Below are positions 14,806 to 16,581 of a DNA stretch of 16,581 nt, one piece after another. Within the stretch, counting starts at the first letter, position 1. Every line of letters begins with the position of its first letter. The stretch comes from JAIEPT01 sp038217425 (GTDB taxonomy: Bacteria; Planctomycetota; Planctomycetia; Gemmatales; Gemmataceae). A model generated the notes under the pieces. It saw nothing but the letters and a program-made list of their open reading frames with translations. It was not told the origin of the DNA and ran no database searches. The DNA is taken from contig JBBQPM010000152.1 of NCBI GenBank assembly GCA_038217425.1, positions 1-16,581 of the forward strand, given 5' to 3'. The translations under genes were made by a program, and so were the position numbers.

Positions 14806-15416
14806 ACCAGGCCTAGCGTTTCGCGCATCATCTGGTCGTAGACTTCGGTCCCCTGCTCGGTGCTGAGATCGAGCTTCATTTCGTTGATGACCTTGATGCT
14901 GAGATTGCGGAGCCAGTAATCCCAGCATTCGGTGCAGACGCTGGCGTGGATGCGCTCGCCGATGGCGTCGTTGAAGGGGGCTTTGGGGAGTTGCCGGGCT
15001 TTGGTGCCGGCGAAGCAGCCGGGGCGTTGGCAGCGGAAGCCGTCGCCGGGGCCGGAGTCGGCGGCCGACTCGGGCTTCTTGGACGCCGGCGCCGGTTCGC
15101 CCAGGGCGACGAGCAGCTTGACCATCTCATCGCGCGGGATGTTGTCGCCGCGCTCGTCGGCGATGTGAAAGCCTTCCGTCAGAACTTTGACCGCCTCGTC
15201 CTTTTTGCCGAGCTTGCTGTAGCACGTCCCCAGGAGCTGAAAGACCTTGGAAAACTGCGGACTGAGCTCGAGGGTTCGGCGAAACGATTTGATCGCGTCG
15301 TCGAATTGGCCGTCTTCGAGCAGCAGTTGCCCGAGGCGATAATGGCCGAGTTCGTTGTCGGGATCGTCGTTGGCCATCTTGCGGAACTGAACGATCCGTT
15401 CTTGCAGTTGACTCAT
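14802..15416 (-). CDS. TPR - Fe(II)-trafficking (YggX-like) fusion protein
   Basis: A 204-residue cytoplasmic protein in two parts. Residues 20-91 form about two tetratricopeptide repeats (HYRLGQLLLEDGQFDDAIKSF, then VFQLLGTCYSKLGKKDEAVKVL). A Pro/Ala/Ser linker (108-125) leads to a domain (127-200) that resembles YggX of E. coli: a leading cysteine (C129), IGERI where YggX has LGKRI, a conserved W, VINEMKLDL where YggX has LINEKKLNM, and a helical end. YggX protects Fe-S enzymes from oxidants and is linked to iron handling. Extra cysteines (C134; C161 and C164 in CTEC) could bind a metal with C129. The stop (14804-14802) overlaps the next gene's ATG by 4 bases, so translation is probably coupled. 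The ribosome site is weak (GAGAG, 9 bases). Confidence 0.85.
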   Translation of the reverse strand: MSQLQERIVQFRKMANDDPDNELGHYRLGQLLLEDGQFDDAIKSFRRTLELSPQFSKVFQLLGTCYSKLGKKDEAVKVLTEGFHIADERGDNIPRDEMVKLLVALGEPAPASKKPESAADSGPGDGFRCQRPGCFAGTKARQLPKAPFNDAIGERIHASVCTECWDYWLRNLSIKVINEMKLDLSTEQGTEVYDQMMRETLGLV

Positions 15417-15494
15417 GGCGGTCGGCTCTCGTCAGGTGCGGCGTTTGGACAACCGTTATCTTAGGGCGCGGGAGAAAAAGAGCGATCCACTCCA

Positions 15495-15578
15495 GGGCGA
15501 GCGGGGGGCGTTCGCCCCCCGGTACGTCAAGCCATTGCAGAAATTAAGTACCGGGGAGCTACGCCTCCCCGCTCGCCC
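15495..15578. repeat. Composite double-hairpin repeat
   Basis: Two 31-base arms (15495-15525 and 15548-15578) are inverted copies matching at 25 of 31 positions, separated by 22 bases. Each arm is also a hairpin on its own: GGGGGGC/GCCCCCC around GTTC in the left arm, CGGGGAG/CTCCCCG in the right. It shares the ggtacgtca and gcgagcgggg elements with the repeat at 1690-1783. The layout resembles the paired inverted units of bacterial REP/BIME elements. It lies between the secreted protein's stop (15588) and the start of the TPR-YggX gene (15416); nothing else is seen in this 171-base gap. Confidence 0.85.
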
Positions 15579-15587
15579 GGGACGACT

Positions 15588-16385
15588 TTACCTCCCCATT
15601 GATCCGATATCGACGACGTTGAGACTGTAATTCACGGTTGCCGTTTTCTTGGCCAGGTGATCGATAGCGACTAGCTCGACTTTGAATCGTCCCGCGCGGT
15701 TGAGGTAGATCGGAATGGGAAAAGGGACAAAGTTCGTCTCGGTGAGTTTGAGATCGGTGCCCGCGGGGAAGTCCTGGGGGATCTTGGAGGTGAGCGGTTT
15801 GGCGACGAGCGTACCGGCGTCGTCGAAGATTTTCATGGTGAGTTCGACGTTGGGATTCTTGTCGGCGCCGAGCTGCATGTCGATGAGTGCCAGGCCGATG
15901 GTGTAGGGTTGGCCGGGAAAGCCGATGCCCTGCGCGGTGACGCCGGCGAAGCCGAATTGCTTGGGCAGCACGTTGAAGTACAGGACGGCACTTTTGAAGT
16001 CCTTGGCCAAATTATCGACGACGGTGACGCGCGCCGTGAATTTGCCGGGCGTCAGATCGCGACCGATGATGACGTAGAATTCGGCCGGCATGCGCGTGCC
16101 GCCGAGCTGGGCGGAGCCGACGTTGGGCGACTTCCTCGGTTCGAAGACGGATTTGTTGTTCGAATCGAAAAGTTCGACGATGGTGGTGAAGTTGGCGTTG
16201 CCGGTTGCCGGATCGAACTTGAGCCCCTCGATGTCGTAAGCGACGAAGAGGGAATCTCCCAGCAAGCAGTTGGTGTCGGTGCGCGTGGCGCCGAGCGGAC
16301 CGTAGCAGGGCCTGAGATTCTTGATTTCCTGAGCGGAGGCGAGCGGCGCCAGTAACAGAAGCGAAGCGGCGATCCATGGCTTCAT
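15588..16385 (-). CDS. Secreted protein of unknown function, beta-sandwich-like
   Basis: A 265-residue protein with a clear Sec signal peptide (MKPWIAASLLLLAPLASA, cleavage after A18). The mature part has alternating hydrophobic residues typical of Ig- or cadherin-like beta-sandwiches, seemingly two: about 40-150 (SLFVAYDIEGL to AVLYFNVLP) and about 165-260 (YTIGLALIDMQ to ATVNYSLNVV). Both hold an 'F..RVTVVDNLAKD'-like / 'FKVELVAIDHLAKK'-like strand pair, suggesting an internal duplication. Two cysteines (C27, C40) could form a disulfide. No catalytic motif is recognised. The ATG at 16385 has AAAGGAG 8 bases before it; the frame is open to 16559, but those codons look non-coding. It is the most upstream gene on the minus strand before the TPR-YggX gene. 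Confidence 0.75.
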   Translation of the reverse strand: MKPWIAASLLLLAPLASAQEIKNLRPCYGPLGATRTDTNCLLGDSLFVAYDIEGLKFDPATGNANFTTIVELFDSNNKSVFEPRKSPNVGSAQLGGTRMPAEFYVIIGRDLTPGKFTARVTVVDNLAKDFKSAVLYFNVLPKQFGFAGVTAQGIGFPGQPYTIGLALIDMQLGADKNPNVELTMKIFDDAGTLVAKPLTSKIPQDFPAGTDLKLTETNFVPFPIPIYLNRAGRFKVELVAIDHLAKKTATVNYSLNVVDIGSMGR

Positions 16386-16581
16386 TGCGGATACTCCTTT
16401 CGAAAGTTCCTGGTTTTCCGTTATTCTGCCCGAGGCGAGCCTCAAGAGCCAGAGCAATTTCCCCGAATCGGGTGCGCCAATGGATTCTGGCGAGCCACGG
16501 AGCCGATGAGGCCCGGGGCGCCCAAGACCCAGGGGTATTCCAACGCCCGAAAGACCCACGCGGACGCCAAATTACCGCGGC
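16386..16581 (-). other. Upstream region of the secreted protein, possible tail of another gene
   Basis: No promoter is convincing. On the minus strand a frame is open from the window edge to a TGA at 16444-16442 (46 codons), reading through EYPWVLGAPGLIG. It could be the 3' end of a gene that starts outside the window, but nothing in it is recognised and the region may simply be non-coding. Confidence 0.25.
16394..16400 (-). promoter_or_regulatory. Ribosome binding site of the secreted protein
   Basis: AAAGGAG on the minus strand lies 8 bases before the ATG at 16385. It fixes the start at the signal peptide and rules out the frame extension to 16559. Confidence 0.75.

Noticed and set aside
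14806..14928. N-terminal extension of the PSP1-like gene
   Set aside because: It lies within the YggX-like domain of the upstream gene; the ATGA overlap at 14802-14805 is the better start.

Overview
The window is GC-rich, bacterial and almost entirely coding. Its gene content points to a planctomycete, with a Gemmatales- or Pirellulales-like member the best guess. The clues are two secreted sulfatases, two Tat-exported DUF1501 proteins, a large PSCyt1/PSCyt2 (DUF1549)/PSD1 (DUF1553) heme protein with a PA14 insert, a DUF1080 protein, and several families of long palindromic intergenic repeats. The genus is inferred from gene content; nothing in the window proves it.

Layout. Positions 1-1689 are a complete IS4-family (IS50/Tn5-like) insertion sequence with perfect 16-bp ends. 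It sits inside one arm of a palindromic repeat that continues to 1783. Next come surE (minus strand, TTG start) and, divergent from it behind a good promoter, a secreted sulfatase (2658-4034). A minus-strand cluster follows, transcribed from about 10170 down to 4141: the PSCyt1/PSCyt2/PA14/PSD1 protein, then a second sulfatase, then a DUF1501 protein. A short two-helix membrane protein (10245-10478) faces away from this cluster. A DUF1080 protein (minus) and a second DUF1501 protein (plus) are divergent around 11.6 kb. The rest is minus strand: a stand-alone MetE-core-like protein (13057-14079), a cysteine-rich PSP1/RicT-like protein whose start overlaps the stop of a TPR-YggX fusion (14155-15416), and a secreted protein of unknown function (15588-16385).

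How the parts may work together. The sulfatase, DUF1501, PSD1 and DUF1080 genes all encode exported proteins and look like a module for attacking sulfated polysaccharide at or outside the inner membrane. The family assignments are firm; the shared substrate is inference. The PSP1 and TPR-YggX pair looks like a translationally coupled iron or Fe-S handling unit. This is the least expected gene pair in the window.

The gaps between genes are short. Most hold one of four palindromic or tandem repeat families (near 1.7, 5.6/10.5, 7.2, 14.1 and 15.5 kb). No tRNA, rRNA, CRISPR array, phage gene or toxin/defence island was seen.
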